Below are positions 1 to 8,903 of a stretch of DNA of 64,000 nucleotides, in pieces. The stretch is taken from contig CAMAZP010000004.1 of assembly GCA_945863605.1 (NCBI GenBank), forward strand, positions 1 to 64,000, read 5' to 3'. This stretch comes from Chitinophaga pinensis. Its GTDB lineage: Bacteria > Bacteroidota > Bacteroidia > Flavobacteriales_D > Crocinitomicaceae. Every line of letters begins with the position of its first letter. The stretch's first letter is position 1. Under the pieces are notes generated by a model, which searched no databases, was not told where the DNA came from, and saw only the letters and a program-made list of their open reading frames with translations. The translations under genes and the position numbers were made by a program.

Positions 1-90
1 AGGGTCGTGGAAGACTACCACGTTGATAGGCTACAGGTGTAAAGACAGTAATGTCACAGCCGAGTAGTACTAATTACCCGTAGACTTACT
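1..90 (+). rRNA. rrl: 23S ribosomal RNA, 3' end (partial)
   Basis: The sequence matches the conserved 3' end of bacterial 23S rRNA, including the stretch CACGTTGATAGGCTAC and the terminal TAGTACTAATTACCCGTAG segment. The rest of the gene lies left of the window. The end is set near base 90 by analogy with the E. coli 3' end and may be a few bases off. A 5S gene follows on the same strand after about 150 bases, as in a normal rRNA operon. Confidence 0.93.
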
Positions 91-244
91 AACTCGTTAA
101 ACTTTACTTTATTTACTGCTTCAATCGTCCGATATATTTAAGACTTTAAGATATTATGACTTAAAGACTCTATGACGGATTTTATGCAAAGTAACATCTT
201 TGTATCTTAAAATCATCTCGTCTTATTGTCTCAAGTTTAAAGCT
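91..244 (+). other. 23S-5S internal transcribed spacer
   Basis: About 150 AT-rich bases separate the two rRNAs. No tRNA cloverleaf is visible. The spacer holds imperfect short inverted repeats (AGACTTTAAG against CTTAAAGACT near 139-168) that could take part in precursor processing; this is inference. Confidence 0.7.
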
Positions 245-356
<112 letters not shown>

Positions 357-362
357 TTTTTA

Positions 363-397
363 AACCTCAACTAATTTGTTTAGTTGGGGTTTTTTGT
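363..397 (+). terminator. rRNA operon terminator
   Basis: An inverted repeat AACCTCAACTA / TAGTTGGGGTT closes on a short loop and is followed by a T-rich tract, the form of an intrinsic terminator just after 5S. The minus-strand glycosyltransferase gene ends at 426, so the hairpin also separates convergent transcription. Confidence 0.85.
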
Positions 398-425
398 TTT
401 ATTAAAAATACAACTAAAAGACAGA

Positions 426-1535
426 TTATATTGAAGAATGAAATTTCTTGTAATTATTCTGTGCATTTAATTCCTTAGCTGCTAAATCAGATTTTTCCTT
501 GTAGTAAATGATTTTATCAGTAGTGAAAGAATTTACCGTTTCTGCTAAATTCTTAGCATCAAAGTCTTTGGAAATTAATCCTAAATCAAAGTCATTTACA
601 ATTTTTGCCATTTCTGGAGAAGGCCCAATGGCAATTGCCAAACGACCTTGAATGAATTCGAAAAACTTATTTGGTAATGCATGTTTATTGTTGAAATTAT
701 TAGGTTCCAACAAATAAATTCCAATGTCGTATTGAGAAATAAATGGAACAATATCATCTGAACCAACTGGTGGAATCAATCGAACATTCTTCTTTGTTCC
801 GATTAATTGTTCTAGTTCTTTTTTGTATTCCTCTTTTCTGAAAACCAACATTAAATCCAATTCAAAACGATCATCTACAAAATCCATCATTTCGATCATG
901 TTCTCGATTTTACGCTGTGGTAATGCTAAACCATGATGCATGATTCTGATTTTTTCACCCACTTTCATCGAATTGGTATTTTCAAAATAGTCTGCTGCAT
1001 TGGTTAATACCATTGAATTTAAACCAAATTCAGAATTGTATTTTTTTGCAATTCCATCACAAACAGTCAGCATAAAATCTGCTTTATTCGCATACTTTTG
1101 AATGAGGTTGGTTTTGTATTTTTTGAATAAAATTCGCCAACGGAAACTGTCATTATTTTCTTCCGGTGAATATTCGTGCGCATCAAAAATAACTTTCGCA
1201 TTTTCTTTAATTTTTAATGCGACAGGTAATGCATCGGCATCGTTTGCAATGATGACATCAAATTGTTTTTCTTTTATTTTTTCAAGTGTCAATTTGATTT
1301 CTTCTAAATTCCAGTAATAGGATTCAAACATCCCCAACAAAAGCTTTGGTAAAGGAATTATAAAATTCATTTTATTGAAAGGGCTGTAAACATCAATATG
1401 TGTGACGTTTTCAATTTCAGAATCTGCAAGACCAACAGTTGTGATTTCGTAAAATTCTTTGAAATAATTAATTTGTCGTTTTACACGAGGGTCACTTTTA
1501 AGGTTTGAAAACGAAATAAGAAGCATTTTTTTCAT
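426..1535 (-). CDS. Glycosyltransferase, GT4-like (GT-B fold)
   Basis: A 369-residue cytoplasmic or membrane-associated sugar transferase, probably for a surface polysaccharide. The N-terminal half opens with a Rossmann-type strand (KKMLLISFSN) and has DAHEYSPE near residue 120. The C-terminal half has HHGLALPQRK and the acidic donor-binding segment ALPNKFFEFIQG near residue 290, in the position of the GT4 E-x7-E motif. It is the last of three minus-strand genes (asnB, methyltransferase, this one) with 9 bases to the preceding stop, so co-transcription is likely. Donor and acceptor cannot be told from sequence. Confidence 0.85.
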   Translation of the reverse strand: MKKMLLISFSNLKSDPRVKRQINYFKEFYEITTVGLADSEIENVTHIDVYSPFNKMNFIIPLPKLLLGMFESYYWNLEEIKLTLEKIKEKQFDVIIANDADALPVALKIKENAKVIFDAHEYSPEENNDSFRWRILFKKYKTNLIQKYANKADFMLTVCDGIAKKYNSEFGLNSMVLTNAADYFENTNSMKVGEKIRIMHHGLALPQRKIENMIEMMDFVDDRFELDLMLVFRKEEYKKELEQLIGTKKNVRLIPPVGSDDIVPFISQYDIGIYLLEPNNFNNKHALPNKFFEFIQGRLAIAIGPSPEMAKIVNDFDLGLISKDFDAKNLAETVNSFTTDKIIYYKEKSDLAAKELNAQNNYKKFHSSI

Positions 1536-1544
1536 TGGTGCAAC

Positions 1545-2309
1545 TTATTTTTTCTCCATTAAAACAACCATGTGAAAAGGAATTTTTTTCGTTAAAAGTA
1601 CATTTAAAGAATCCATTGCAAAAGCTATTGGGTTGAATTTAAATTCATATTCAAATGCTGTATCACATTTTGGGCAGTGTGCATTTCGCTCTCCTTTTTT
1701 TGCCCAATAATAAGGAATCCAAGCTTTTGCTGGTGTAAGTTTTTGCTTAATATTAGCTATTGAATCCTTGTAAACACGAACGTTGATTCCACATGTTTTT
1801 GTATCAACAACTTTGTATTCTGGAAACAGTTTTTCAATTTTTTGAACGCTAAAACTTTGTTGATGATAGCATCTATGAAAAATCGTGTTACATTTTGGAC
1901 ATTGAATATTTCCTTTATTCAAACTTTCTTGATTAGGAACACCAATAAGTATGTACTTTTTCGCAATTCGTTTGAGTTCCTTTACAGTTTTATCAAAAGT
2001 GGGTGCATCTAAATGTTCTAATAACTCACTTGAAAGAACAAGGTCAAAGGATTGATCTTCAACAGGAACGGAATCACAACTTGCTGCAATTTTATCACCT
2101 TTTACAAATTCCAATGCGGCTTTACTTCTATCCACTCCAACAACTTTAAATTTTTTAGCAAGTTCGTTGGTAATCAGTCCATTTCCGCAACCGATATCTA
2201 TAATTGAATTCACATCTTCTGGAATCAATTGTGCAATTATTTTAAAGTTACTTGAAGAATCTTTAAAACTTGACCAATCAAAAGATTCATAATATTTTTC
2301 ATTATCCAT
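1545..2309 (-). CDS. Class I SAM-dependent methyltransferase with two CPKC knuckles
   Basis: A 254-residue methyltransferase. SAM-binding motif I is IDIGCGNG (residues 37-44), the next acidic strand is VVGVD, and a DLVLSSELLEHL motif follows near 90-100, as in the Methyltransf_11/25 families. Unusually, CPKC occurs twice (137-140 and 212-215), which together could make one four-cysteine zinc site. Its ATG directly follows the asnB stop codon, and the glycosyltransferase begins 9 bases after its end, so the three genes probably form one operon for making or decorating a surface glycan. The substrate is unknown. Confidence 0.85.
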   Translation of the reverse strand: MDNEKYYESFDWSSFKDSSSNFKIIAQLIPEDVNSIIDIGCGNGLITNELAKKFKVVGVDRSKAALEFVKGDKIAASCDSVPVEDQSFDLVLSSELLEHLDAPTFDKTVKELKRIAKKYILIGVPNQESLNKGNIQCPKCNTIFHRCYHQQSFSVQKIEKLFPEYKVVDTKTCGINVRVYKDSIANIKQKLTPAKAWIPYYWAKKGERNAHCPKCDTAFEYEFKFNPIAFAMDSLNVLLTKKIPFHMVVLMEKK

Positions 2310-4139
2310 TTATAGTGTGTTTTTTAACCAATAATTAAGACAAGCTACGCGCCATACTAATTTTGCAAATTTATTATTTCCTTTTTTAAAATCTTCAATA
2401 ACAGATTTTGTTTTTTGTACATCAAGAAAATGAAGTGTGTTGTAATCTATTTCGAGTAAATGAGATAAACATCCCCTTAACCATAAAACTTCTCCAGGAG
2501 TGACAAATCCTTTCTTATCCTTTCTAAATTGTATCTTTTCAGGAATTATTCCTTGCATAGAGTCGCGAAGAACTCTTTTTGTATATCCATCTTTTATTTT
2601 CGCATCAGATTGATTATTAAACATCATTTCAACCAAACGATGATCTAAAAACGGAACTCTTGTTTCTACTGATTTTGCCATTGAAATTCGGTCTTCGTAA
2701 TGCAGAATTGTTGGCAAACTTGAATAACTCATTAAAACCTGATGAAAGGAATCTAATCGCGAGGACTTGAATTCATCAAATACTAATTGAGTTGAACTTA
2801 CACCTTTTTTCATAATGAAAGGAAGGTAATTTTTGAATTCAGCAGTATATAGATATTTTTCTGTCAAAAAAACAGAGAGTAAACTTTTCAGCGCAACTTG
2901 TGTCATTGTTCCAAAAGAAGCTTCTTGGTATTTACGATATAAATTGAATTCTTTTACTAGGCTTACCCATTCTAATTTCGTGAATTTATCAGCGAAAAAT
3001 CTGTAATAACTATGTAAATATCCCCCCATGTAATCGTCAGCACCTTGTCCAGAAATAATAACTTTAATATTATCACTTTCAACCAATTTCATTAGCGCAT
3101 AATGAGAAATACACGATGAACCAGACATCGGAAAGTCAATCATCATTGCAATTTCGTGAAAATCAGTTTCAACTTCAGATGTGGAAGGAGAATAGTAATT
3201 TGGAGTATATTTTCCTTTGTATTTTTCTTCAATCTCAAAGATAAAAGGACGTTCGTCTACTGTGTTTTTACCTTCATAGAAAATTGAAAAAGTATGTAAA
3301 TTATCATTTAAATTCTGCTCAATGATACTACAAACAATGCTTGAACTATCTAGTCCACCACTTAGCGACGCACCCACTGGAACATCACTTCTCATATGAA
3401 GTGCAAGTGTTTCATCAAAGGTACTTTTGAATTTCGATGTAATATTTGGGTCGTTAATCGTATTTGGTGTAATTTTCCAATATGTTTCGAATTGCAATTT
3501 TGAATTCGAGAAAACCATATTTTTTCCTGGCTCCAAAGATTTTACACAATTGAAGTAGGTTTCGTCTCTGTAAACCATCCAACCAAGCTGGAGACCTCTA
3601 CTTATTTGATTTAAGTTCAAATCATTTGAAAAAGAAGGCGTTTTTCTTAACGACTTAATTTCCGAAGCAAAATAGAGCGAGGTACCATCGAAAATGTAAT
3701 AAAAAGGTTTAATTCCAAATCGATCTCTTGAGCAAAATAATTCTTTGGAAACCTTATTGTATATTGCAAAAGCCCACATTCCAATGAAACGATTGACAAC
3801 CTGAGACCCCCATTTGTCAAATCCTTTAAGAATAACTTCTGTGTCTGAATCAGAAACAAAGGAGTAACCAAAAGATTTTAATTCTTCACGAATCTCTTTG
3901 TAATTGTATATTTCGCCATTAAAAACAATCACATATTGTTCAAAGTGCATTGGCTGATTTCCTGAAACTGAAAGGTCTAGAATACTTAAGCGATTGTGTC
4001 CGAAATAACAGTTATCAATTTGTTCCGTACTAGAAAAATCAGGACCACGATGTAGGGTAGAATTGGTCATTTTTTGTATTAACTGATGACCATCGGTAGA
4101 AGAAATTTTGTTATTAATAAAACCGTGTATTCCACACAT
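2310..4139 (-). CDS. asnB: Asparagine synthase (glutamine-hydrolysing) family protein
   Basis: A 609-residue AsnB-type amidotransferase. The mature N-terminal cysteine nucleophile is present (MCGIHGF), followed by the Ntn-glutaminase domain (HNRLSILDLS, FNGEIYNY). The C-terminal synthetase domain has the ATP-pyrophosphatase loop SGGLDSS (residues 260-266). The family converts aspartate, ATP and glutamine to asparagine, but AsnB paralogues in sugar clusters often amidate surface polysaccharides. Here it heads an operon with a methyltransferase and a glycosyltransferase, so a cell-envelope role is as likely as amino-acid supply. Length fits the family. Confidence 0.9.
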   Translation of the reverse strand: MCGIHGFINNKISSTDGHQLIQKMTNSTLHRGPDFSSTEQIDNCYFGHNRLSILDLSVSGNQPMHFEQYVIVFNGEIYNYKEIREELKSFGYSFVSDSDTEVILKGFDKWGSQVVNRFIGMWAFAIYNKVSKELFCSRDRFGIKPFYYIFDGTSLYFASEIKSLRKTPSFSNDLNLNQISRGLQLGWMVYRDETYFNCVKSLEPGKNMVFSNSKLQFETYWKITPNTINDPNITSKFKSTFDETLALHMRSDVPVGASLSGGLDSSSIVCSIIEQNLNDNLHTFSIFYEGKNTVDERPFIFEIEEKYKGKYTPNYYSPSTSEVETDFHEIAMMIDFPMSGSSCISHYALMKLVESDNIKVIISGQGADDYMGGYLHSYYRFFADKFTKLEWVSLVKEFNLYRKYQEASFGTMTQVALKSLLSVFLTEKYLYTAEFKNYLPFIMKKGVSSTQLVFDEFKSSRLDSFHQVLMSYSSLPTILHYEDRISMAKSVETRVPFLDHRLVEMMFNNQSDAKIKDGYTKRVLRDSMQGIIPEKIQFRKDKKGFVTPGEVLWLRGCLSHLLEIDYNTLHFLDVQKTKSVIEDFKKGNNKFAKLVWRVACLNYWLKNTL

Positions 4140-4165
4140 ATTTTAGGCTGATTTTAACTTTTGAG

Positions 4166-4173
4166 CAAAACTA
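4166..4173 (-). promoter_or_regulatory. Candidate -7 box for the asnB operon
   Basis: Read on the minus strand this is TAGTTTTG, matching the Bacteroidota -7 consensus TAnnTTTG about 27 bases upstream of the asnB ATG. No clear TTG -33 element is seen at the expected distance, so this is a tentative call. Confidence 0.4.
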
Positions 4174-4220
4174 TAAAAAATACAGCTTAAAGTAATGCTA
4201 ATATGTTTTGTTTCACGATT

Positions 4221-4291
4221 GTTTACGAACAAGGTTTTGATTTCTATCTAAAGAAACAATGGAAAGCACAAAATATCGTACATTCGTAAAC
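4221..4291. repeat. 9-bp inverted repeat in divergent promoter region
   Basis: GTTTACGAA (4221-4229) and TTCGTAAAC (4283-4291) are perfect inverted copies 53 bases apart, between the divergently transcribed asnB operon and the deacetylase-like gene. They could be two half-sites of a regulator; nothing else supports this. Confidence 0.35.
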
Positions 4292-4308
4292 CACAAAAAC
4301 AAGTAAAT

Positions 4309-5574
4309 ATGATTCCAGTTTATGTGAAAACGGGTGAGATCTATTCGAATGCAATTAAGTATGTTTTAAAATTGATTGAAAAAAATCAGTCAATTACTTT
4401 TGAATTTCAAACTCAAAAATCTGGAACAAAATTAATTTGGGATCATTTGGATTCAGAAAGTCATTACATTCATATAGATTTTTACAATTCAATACGAAAT
4501 AAGGATTTTAAGTTTAAAATCAATGATACTATTTCAATTGCTGATGAAAAAGGAATAATTGATTTAATTGCAAGCATTTTTTATAAAGTAAATTGCCTCC
4601 AAGAATTTGGAAATCCAGCCGAATTAGATGAATACGAACGTTTTAAATATCTTTCATCTTATCAATTTAAATTTAATTTGATAGAGGAGAATTTAGTTCA
4701 AAATGAAATCAATCAATTTTTAAAACAGCATTCATTTGAAGGGGAAAATAGACAAAGTAGATTTTTTATTTCGCACGATATTGACACTATTTATGGTTCA
4801 TTTTTACAAGATGGTTTGTGGGCCGTGAAAAACAGAAAAGTTGGAGTAGTACTAAAATTGATTTTAAATGAAGTAAGTGGAAAACCACATTGGCGTAACA
4901 TTGACAAAATATTGAAAATCAGTAATGAATACGATGTTTACACAACATTTTTTTGGTTAGTGAATCAAGGTGTCGGTTTAGCAAATATCAAGAATTCAGA
5001 TTACAAAATAGATAAACAAAAAGAATTGATTGATTTAGTTGAAAAGTCTGGTTCATTTAATGGTATTCATAAATCTTGTTCTTCTGATTCTTTCGAAACA
5101 GAACTAAAGAAAAGTACTTTGAAAACTACGTTTAATCGTTATCATTTTTTGAAGTTTTTACCAGAAATAGATTGGGAAATACTATCTGAATCCCCAATAC
5201 AACTTGACTGTAGTTTAGGTTTTGCAGAACATTATGGTTTTAGGAATTCATACGGAAAAGCTTTTCAACCTTATGATGTTTTCAACGATCAACCATATAA
5301 TTTTATTGAAGCACCGTTACATTTTATGGATACAACGTTTCATCAATATTTAAAAACTCCTAAATCGAAAATTGGAGATATTGTGATTGATTTTTATGAA
5401 AAGAATAATCAAAATTGTGATTTTTCATTGCTTTGGCACAACACCTATTTTACTGATTACAAATACAACTCTTATTTATCTGAGTATAAAAAAATACTTG
5501 GTTACATTTACGAAAACAAAATTGAGGTATTAAGCCCAAATCAAATAATAGAAGAAAATAAATTACAATGGTAA
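4309..5574 (+). CDS. Polysaccharide deacetylase-like protein
   Basis: A 421-residue protein without an evident signal peptide. Its best feature is a metal-site-like motif SHDIDTIYG (H156, D157, D159), as in NodB-type deacetylases, and a C-terminal block LLWHNTYF followed by a region (YIYENKIEVLSPNQ) that often closes this family. The first 150 residues resemble no domain I can name. The next gene, a GNAT protein, overlaps it by 7 bases, so the two are translationally coupled. Probably removes an acyl group from a polysaccharide or lipid-linked sugar; the substrate is unknown. Confidence 0.65.
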   Translation: MIPVYVKTGEIYSNAIKYVLKLIEKNQSITFEFQTQKSGTKLIWDHLDSESHYIHIDFYNSIRNKDFKFKINDTISIADEKGIIDLIASIFYKVNCLQEFGNPAELDEYERFKYLSSYQFKFNLIEENLVQNEINQFLKQHSFEGENRQSRFFISHDIDTIYGSFLQDGLWAVKNRKVGVVLKLILNEVSGKPHWRNIDKILKISNEYDVYTTFFWLVNQGVGLANIKNSDYKIDKQKELIDLVEKSGSFNGIHKSCSSDSFETELKKSTLKTTFNRYHFLKFLPEIDWEILSESPIQLDCSLGFAEHYGFRNSYGKAFQPYDVFNDQPYNFIEAPLHFMDTTFHQYLKTPKSKIGDIVIDFYEKNNQNCDFSLLWHNTYFTDYKYNSYLSEYKKILGYIYENKIEVLSPNQIIEENKLQW

Positions 5575-6635
5575 CTTATCGACTTGCGACAGCTGCAGAT
5601 TATATAAATATAAATGAATTCCATAATCGAATTGATAAACCATATCGTTCAATTGAGCAATTTTATTGGGAATTTAGGGATGGTCCAATCGGTGCCTCTA
5701 TTTATGTTGTTGCTGAAGATGGTGACAAAATTGTAGGTACAAATTGTGTGATTCCAATTAACTTGATAGACTCAAATGGTAAGTTGATTAAGTCTGGGAA
5801 AAGTGAAGACACCCTTGTTGACCCGACATATAGAGGGCAGAATATTTTCAATAATATTTATGAATTTTTGTTTGAAGAATGTAAAAAACAAGGTGTTTCT
5901 GTCATTTGGGGATTTACCTCTGCCAATAAACCATTTGAAAAGTTAGGTTTTGAAATTCCTTATGATCATCATCAAGGATTGGCAGTGAATCAAGTTTTAG
6001 AAAGTTATAAATTTCTTAAAACATTAAATCCAAAAAATAAACTCAAAGATAAAATTAAGATTTTCGGATTATGTTTGTTTTCTAAACTAAAGTTTAATTT
6101 AAATATTTTACCTGATTCATCTGAATTTCAACTTTCAGAAATTGAAGGTAAATCCTCAATTTCAGAGTCTTTGATTCAATCAAATTTGGAGAAGTATCCC
6201 TATTCTTTTGCAATCCATCAAAACGAATCTTTTCAAAATTGGAGAATCTATTCCAATCCAAATTATTTTAAAACGAATACTTTTATTTTTAAAAATTCAG
6301 ATGGTCAAATAATTGCACTTTTCGAGACTAATACTACAAAATCTAGGGTGAGTTATATTAATCAAAGTTCATTTTCCTCCGATATTAGTGAATTGGAAAA
6401 AGCAAAAATGATAAGACTGCTAACCAAGTTTATGTTTAAAAGAGGAGTAAAGTTAGTTAGGTCTTGGCTGTTTAATACAAATGAATTAAACAAGAACGAA
6501 ATTCAATTTTTTGAAAAAGCTGGACACTTTTATTTAAATAGAGGAATTGGCCTAGTTTGGAAAAAATTGGATGACAATGATTTAAATGCTCTTGATTTTT
6601 ATCTTTCTCGAATAGCTTCTCAAGGAATCCAATAG
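5568..6635 (+). CDS. GNAT-family acyltransferase
   Basis: A 355-residue protein starting inside the deacetylase-like gene. The first 150 residues are a GNAT domain: the opening strand YRLATAADY, then the acetyl-CoA-binding region EDTLVDPTYRGQNIF near 80-95, then a GFTSANKPFEKLGF segment that is standard for the C-terminal part of the fold. The remaining half has no domain I recognise. Coupling to a deacetylase-like gene suggests successive removal and replacement of an acyl group on a sugar. The gene ends two bases before a convergent gene, with no hairpin between. Confidence 0.75.
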   Translation: MVTYRLATAADYININEFHNRIDKPYRSIEQFYWEFRDGPIGASIYVVAEDGDKIVGTNCVIPINLIDSNGKLIKSGKSEDTLVDPTYRGQNIFNNIYEFLFEECKKQGVSVIWGFTSANKPFEKLGFEIPYDHHQGLAVNQVLESYKFLKTLNPKNKLKDKIKIFGLCLFSKLKFNLNILPDSSEFQLSEIEGKSSISESLIQSNLEKYPYSFAIHQNESFQNWRIYSNPNYFKTNTFIFKNSDGQIIALFETNTTKSRVSYINQSSFSSDISELEKAKMIRLLTKFMFKRGVKLVRSWLFNTNELNKNEIQFFEKAGHFYLNRGIGLVWKKLDDNDLNALDFYLSRIASQGIQ

Positions 6636-6636
6636 T

Positions 6637-7521
6637 CTATCGAACCAAATGAATAAATCCATGTTCTGTAAATTTTGAAGAATTGAAATCTTCATATTCT
6701 ATCTTCCAAAAATAAACTCCCTCCGAGCATTCTTTTCCGTTAGATCTACCATCCCAACCTGAAAGTAGATTTGACTCATTGTATATCATATTACCCCAAC
6801 GATTTAAAATAATTAGATTAGCAGACTTGATATTTTTGTAAAAAATTGGTATAAATAGTTCATTCGTTTCATCTTCATTAGGACTAAAAGTATTTGGCAT
6901 TTCAATTATCGGATTACAATCAACTAAACAACTTGGGCAATCAAAATAAATAGAATCAATAATTAATGCATACAATTCTCCAGGTCGATTATATCTAAAA
7001 CTAACTGACGTTAAATTACCTGTCCAATTAACCCATCCAGATGCGTCATTATTATTACTCGGATTGTTATTAAATGGAGTAACACTTCCACTACTTAAAT
7101 AAAGTGGATTAATGTTTCCACCAAGAGGAGTAACGCTAGAAGGAGCTGGATTTATCTGTGAAATTGATTCTTCTGGTTGAGTAAAACCACTTACATTTTC
7201 ATCTAGGTCAATAAATCTAATTTTTAGGTTGTTAATTGGTTGATTAAATGCTATTGTCATGTCAACAAACAAAGGAGTAATATTTATATTTGACGGGAAT
7301 ATTAAACAGTTATTGTTGTAAGGTGGACCATTACTTACTCCTCTTAATGCTTCAGATGTAGTTATTGTGTAATTAATATTTGAACATGAGCCTGCCGTAT
7401 AACTTGGACTTGAAACTGTTGTTGTTGGACTTGTTGATAACCAAGAAAAACCTGAGTTAACAGTTTGACATTCAGCGTTAAAGCAAAAAACAGAAAACAA
7501 AATAAAGATTAATACTTTCAA
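6637..7521 (-). CDS. Secreted protein with CHU_C (T9SS type B) C-terminal domain
   Basis: A 294-residue exported protein. The start is a TTG; it keeps the signal peptide (KVLIFILFSVFCFNAECQ) and no ATG lies nearby upstream. Residues about 205-294 form the gliding motility-associated C-terminal domain: NTFSPNEDETNELF, then LIILNRWGNMIY, then GWDGRSNGKECSEGVYFW. In Bacteroidota this domain sends proteins through the type IX secretion system to the cell surface. The middle portion is a Ser/Thr/Asn-rich beta-type region with no known domain. Function beyond surface display is unknown. Confidence 0.85.
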   Translation of the reverse strand: MKVLIFILFSVFCFNAECQTVNSGFSWLSTSPTTTVSSPSYTAGSCSNINYTITTSEALRGVSNGPPYNNNCLIFPSNINITPLFVDMTIAFNQPINNLKIRFIDLDENVSGFTQPEESISQINPAPSSVTPLGGNINPLYLSSGSVTPFNNNPSNNNDASGWVNWTGNLTSVSFRYNRPGELYALIIDSIYFDCPSCLVDCNPIIEMPNTFSPNEDETNELFIPIFYKNIKSANLIILNRWGNMIYNESNLLSGWDGRSNGKECSEGVYFWKIEYEDFNSSKFTEHGFIHLVR

Positions 7522-7597
7522 CGGATGTAAAATTTAAAAAGCTAAATAGCTTTTTTTGCAAATTTAAATTGAAATTCTGAATAAATTATAGGTAGAA

Positions 7598-8902
7598 CTA
7601 CCTGTTTTCTCTGATTTCACAATTTAATAAACCCGCCATCTCTCCTGTCAAATTCCTCCTTGAGAATTTATGTTTAGAAAGATTGTTCGGTGTATTAGTT
7701 GGTGATGAATTTAAGATAAAATCTATAATTTCTTGCTTTTCACTTGGATATAAAGTGATTGAAACAGCATTTTCATTTAAAATCGTTGCAGCGTCTCCAT
7801 CTTTTGGACCAATATTTAGAATAGGATTTCCTGTTGCTAAGTATTCAAATAGTTTTCCTGTCAAAATTCCTTTGTTGTTTTCAATCACAGGTATGATTAA
7901 TAACAAAACACTTGCTTTAAGCATGAAATCGATTGCTTCCGAGTGATTAACATACGGAACGAAAACAACTGATTTTGAAAGGTTTAATTTTTCAACTAAG
8001 GTTTTAACTCCATTGTGGCAATTCCCAACAAATTGTAGTATCCAATCGCTGTCTTTTTTTACTATTTCTGCAAAGGCTTCCAAAAATCCTTCGACAGGGT
8101 ATTGTTCTCCGAGGTTTCCAACGTAACTTATGATCTTATTCCCCGAATTACTATTCTGGGTTACGTTTTTCTGACTAAGATTATTAGTGAAATCGGTTTC
8201 ATCAAAGCCGTTTGGTATTACGTGGATTTTGTCGAGGATTTCTTTTCGATTAGCACCAAAATGACGTTTGATGTCTTCACTTACAACAACAATTTTGTCG
8301 GCATTTTTCAAGCATAATTGCTCGAGTTTGTAATCTTTTTTCTTTGCAAACGATGTGCGAAAAAGTTCTTGATTGTAATAAATCTCTGTCCAAGGATCGC
8401 GTAAATCTGCCAACCAATGTATGTTGAATATTCGTTTTAATTCTAAGCCAATCAATTGAGTAGAGTGGGGTGGAGAGGTTGTTACAATGCTGTCAATGTT
8501 ATGTAGTTGAATGAGTTCTTTCGCTTTTTCAAACGCAAATTTATTCCATCCAATTCGTGCATCGGGAATAAAGAAATTGCCTCGAATGAAACGCATTGCT
8601 TTATCGACTAAACCTGTCTTTTTTTCTCCAGAAAATCCAGCTTGTGGCGCGTCTTTTTTTCGTACTTTTTTATACAATTCAAAAGGGCTGCTTGCTTGTG
8701 TGGTATGAATCTCAATTCCTTCTGGTATTTCTTCTAAAAGCGAATAATCGTGATTTGGAAAAGTTGCAAATGCAGGGTCAATAGTTAAAACGATGGGTTC
8801 AATTCCAAATTCTCGAAAGTATTTCACAAATTTCAGCCATCTTTGGACGCCACTTCCACCACTTGGAGGCCAGTAATAACTTATGATGAGTACTTTTTTC
8901 AA
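7598..8902 (-). CDS. Glycosyltransferase, GT4-like
   Basis: A 434-residue glycosyltransferase. The N terminus KKVLIISYYWPPSGGSGVQRW is the typical opening of GT4 enzymes with a glycine-rich acceptor loop; a donor-domain segment GKLFEYLATGNPIL near residue 350 holds the conserved glutamate. The start is TTG, two bases after the alaS stop; the motif begins at residue 3 and no ATG precedes it, so TTG is the credible start. It is likely expressed together with alaS, although the functions are unrelated. The sugar substrates are unknown. Confidence 0.85.
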   Translation of the reverse strand: MKKVLIISYYWPPSGGSGVQRWLKFVKYFREFGIEPIVLTIDPAFATFPNHDYSLLEEIPEGIEIHTTQASSPFELYKKVRKKDAPQAGFSGEKKTGLVDKAMRFIRGNFFIPDARIGWNKFAFEKAKELIQLHNIDSIVTTSPPHSTQLIGLELKRIFNIHWLADLRDPWTEIYYNQELFRTSFAKKKDYKLEQLCLKNADKIVVVSEDIKRHFGANRKEILDKIHVIPNGFDETDFTNNLSQKNVTQNSNSGNKIISYVGNLGEQYPVEGFLEAFAEIVKKDSDWILQFVGNCHNGVKTLVEKLNLSKSVVFVPYVNHSEAIDFMLKASVLLLIIPVIENNKGILTGKLFEYLATGNPILNIGPKDGDAATILNENAVSITLYPSEKQEIIDFILNSSPTNTPNNLSKHKFSRRNLTGEMAGLLNCEIRENR

Positions 8903-8903
8903 A

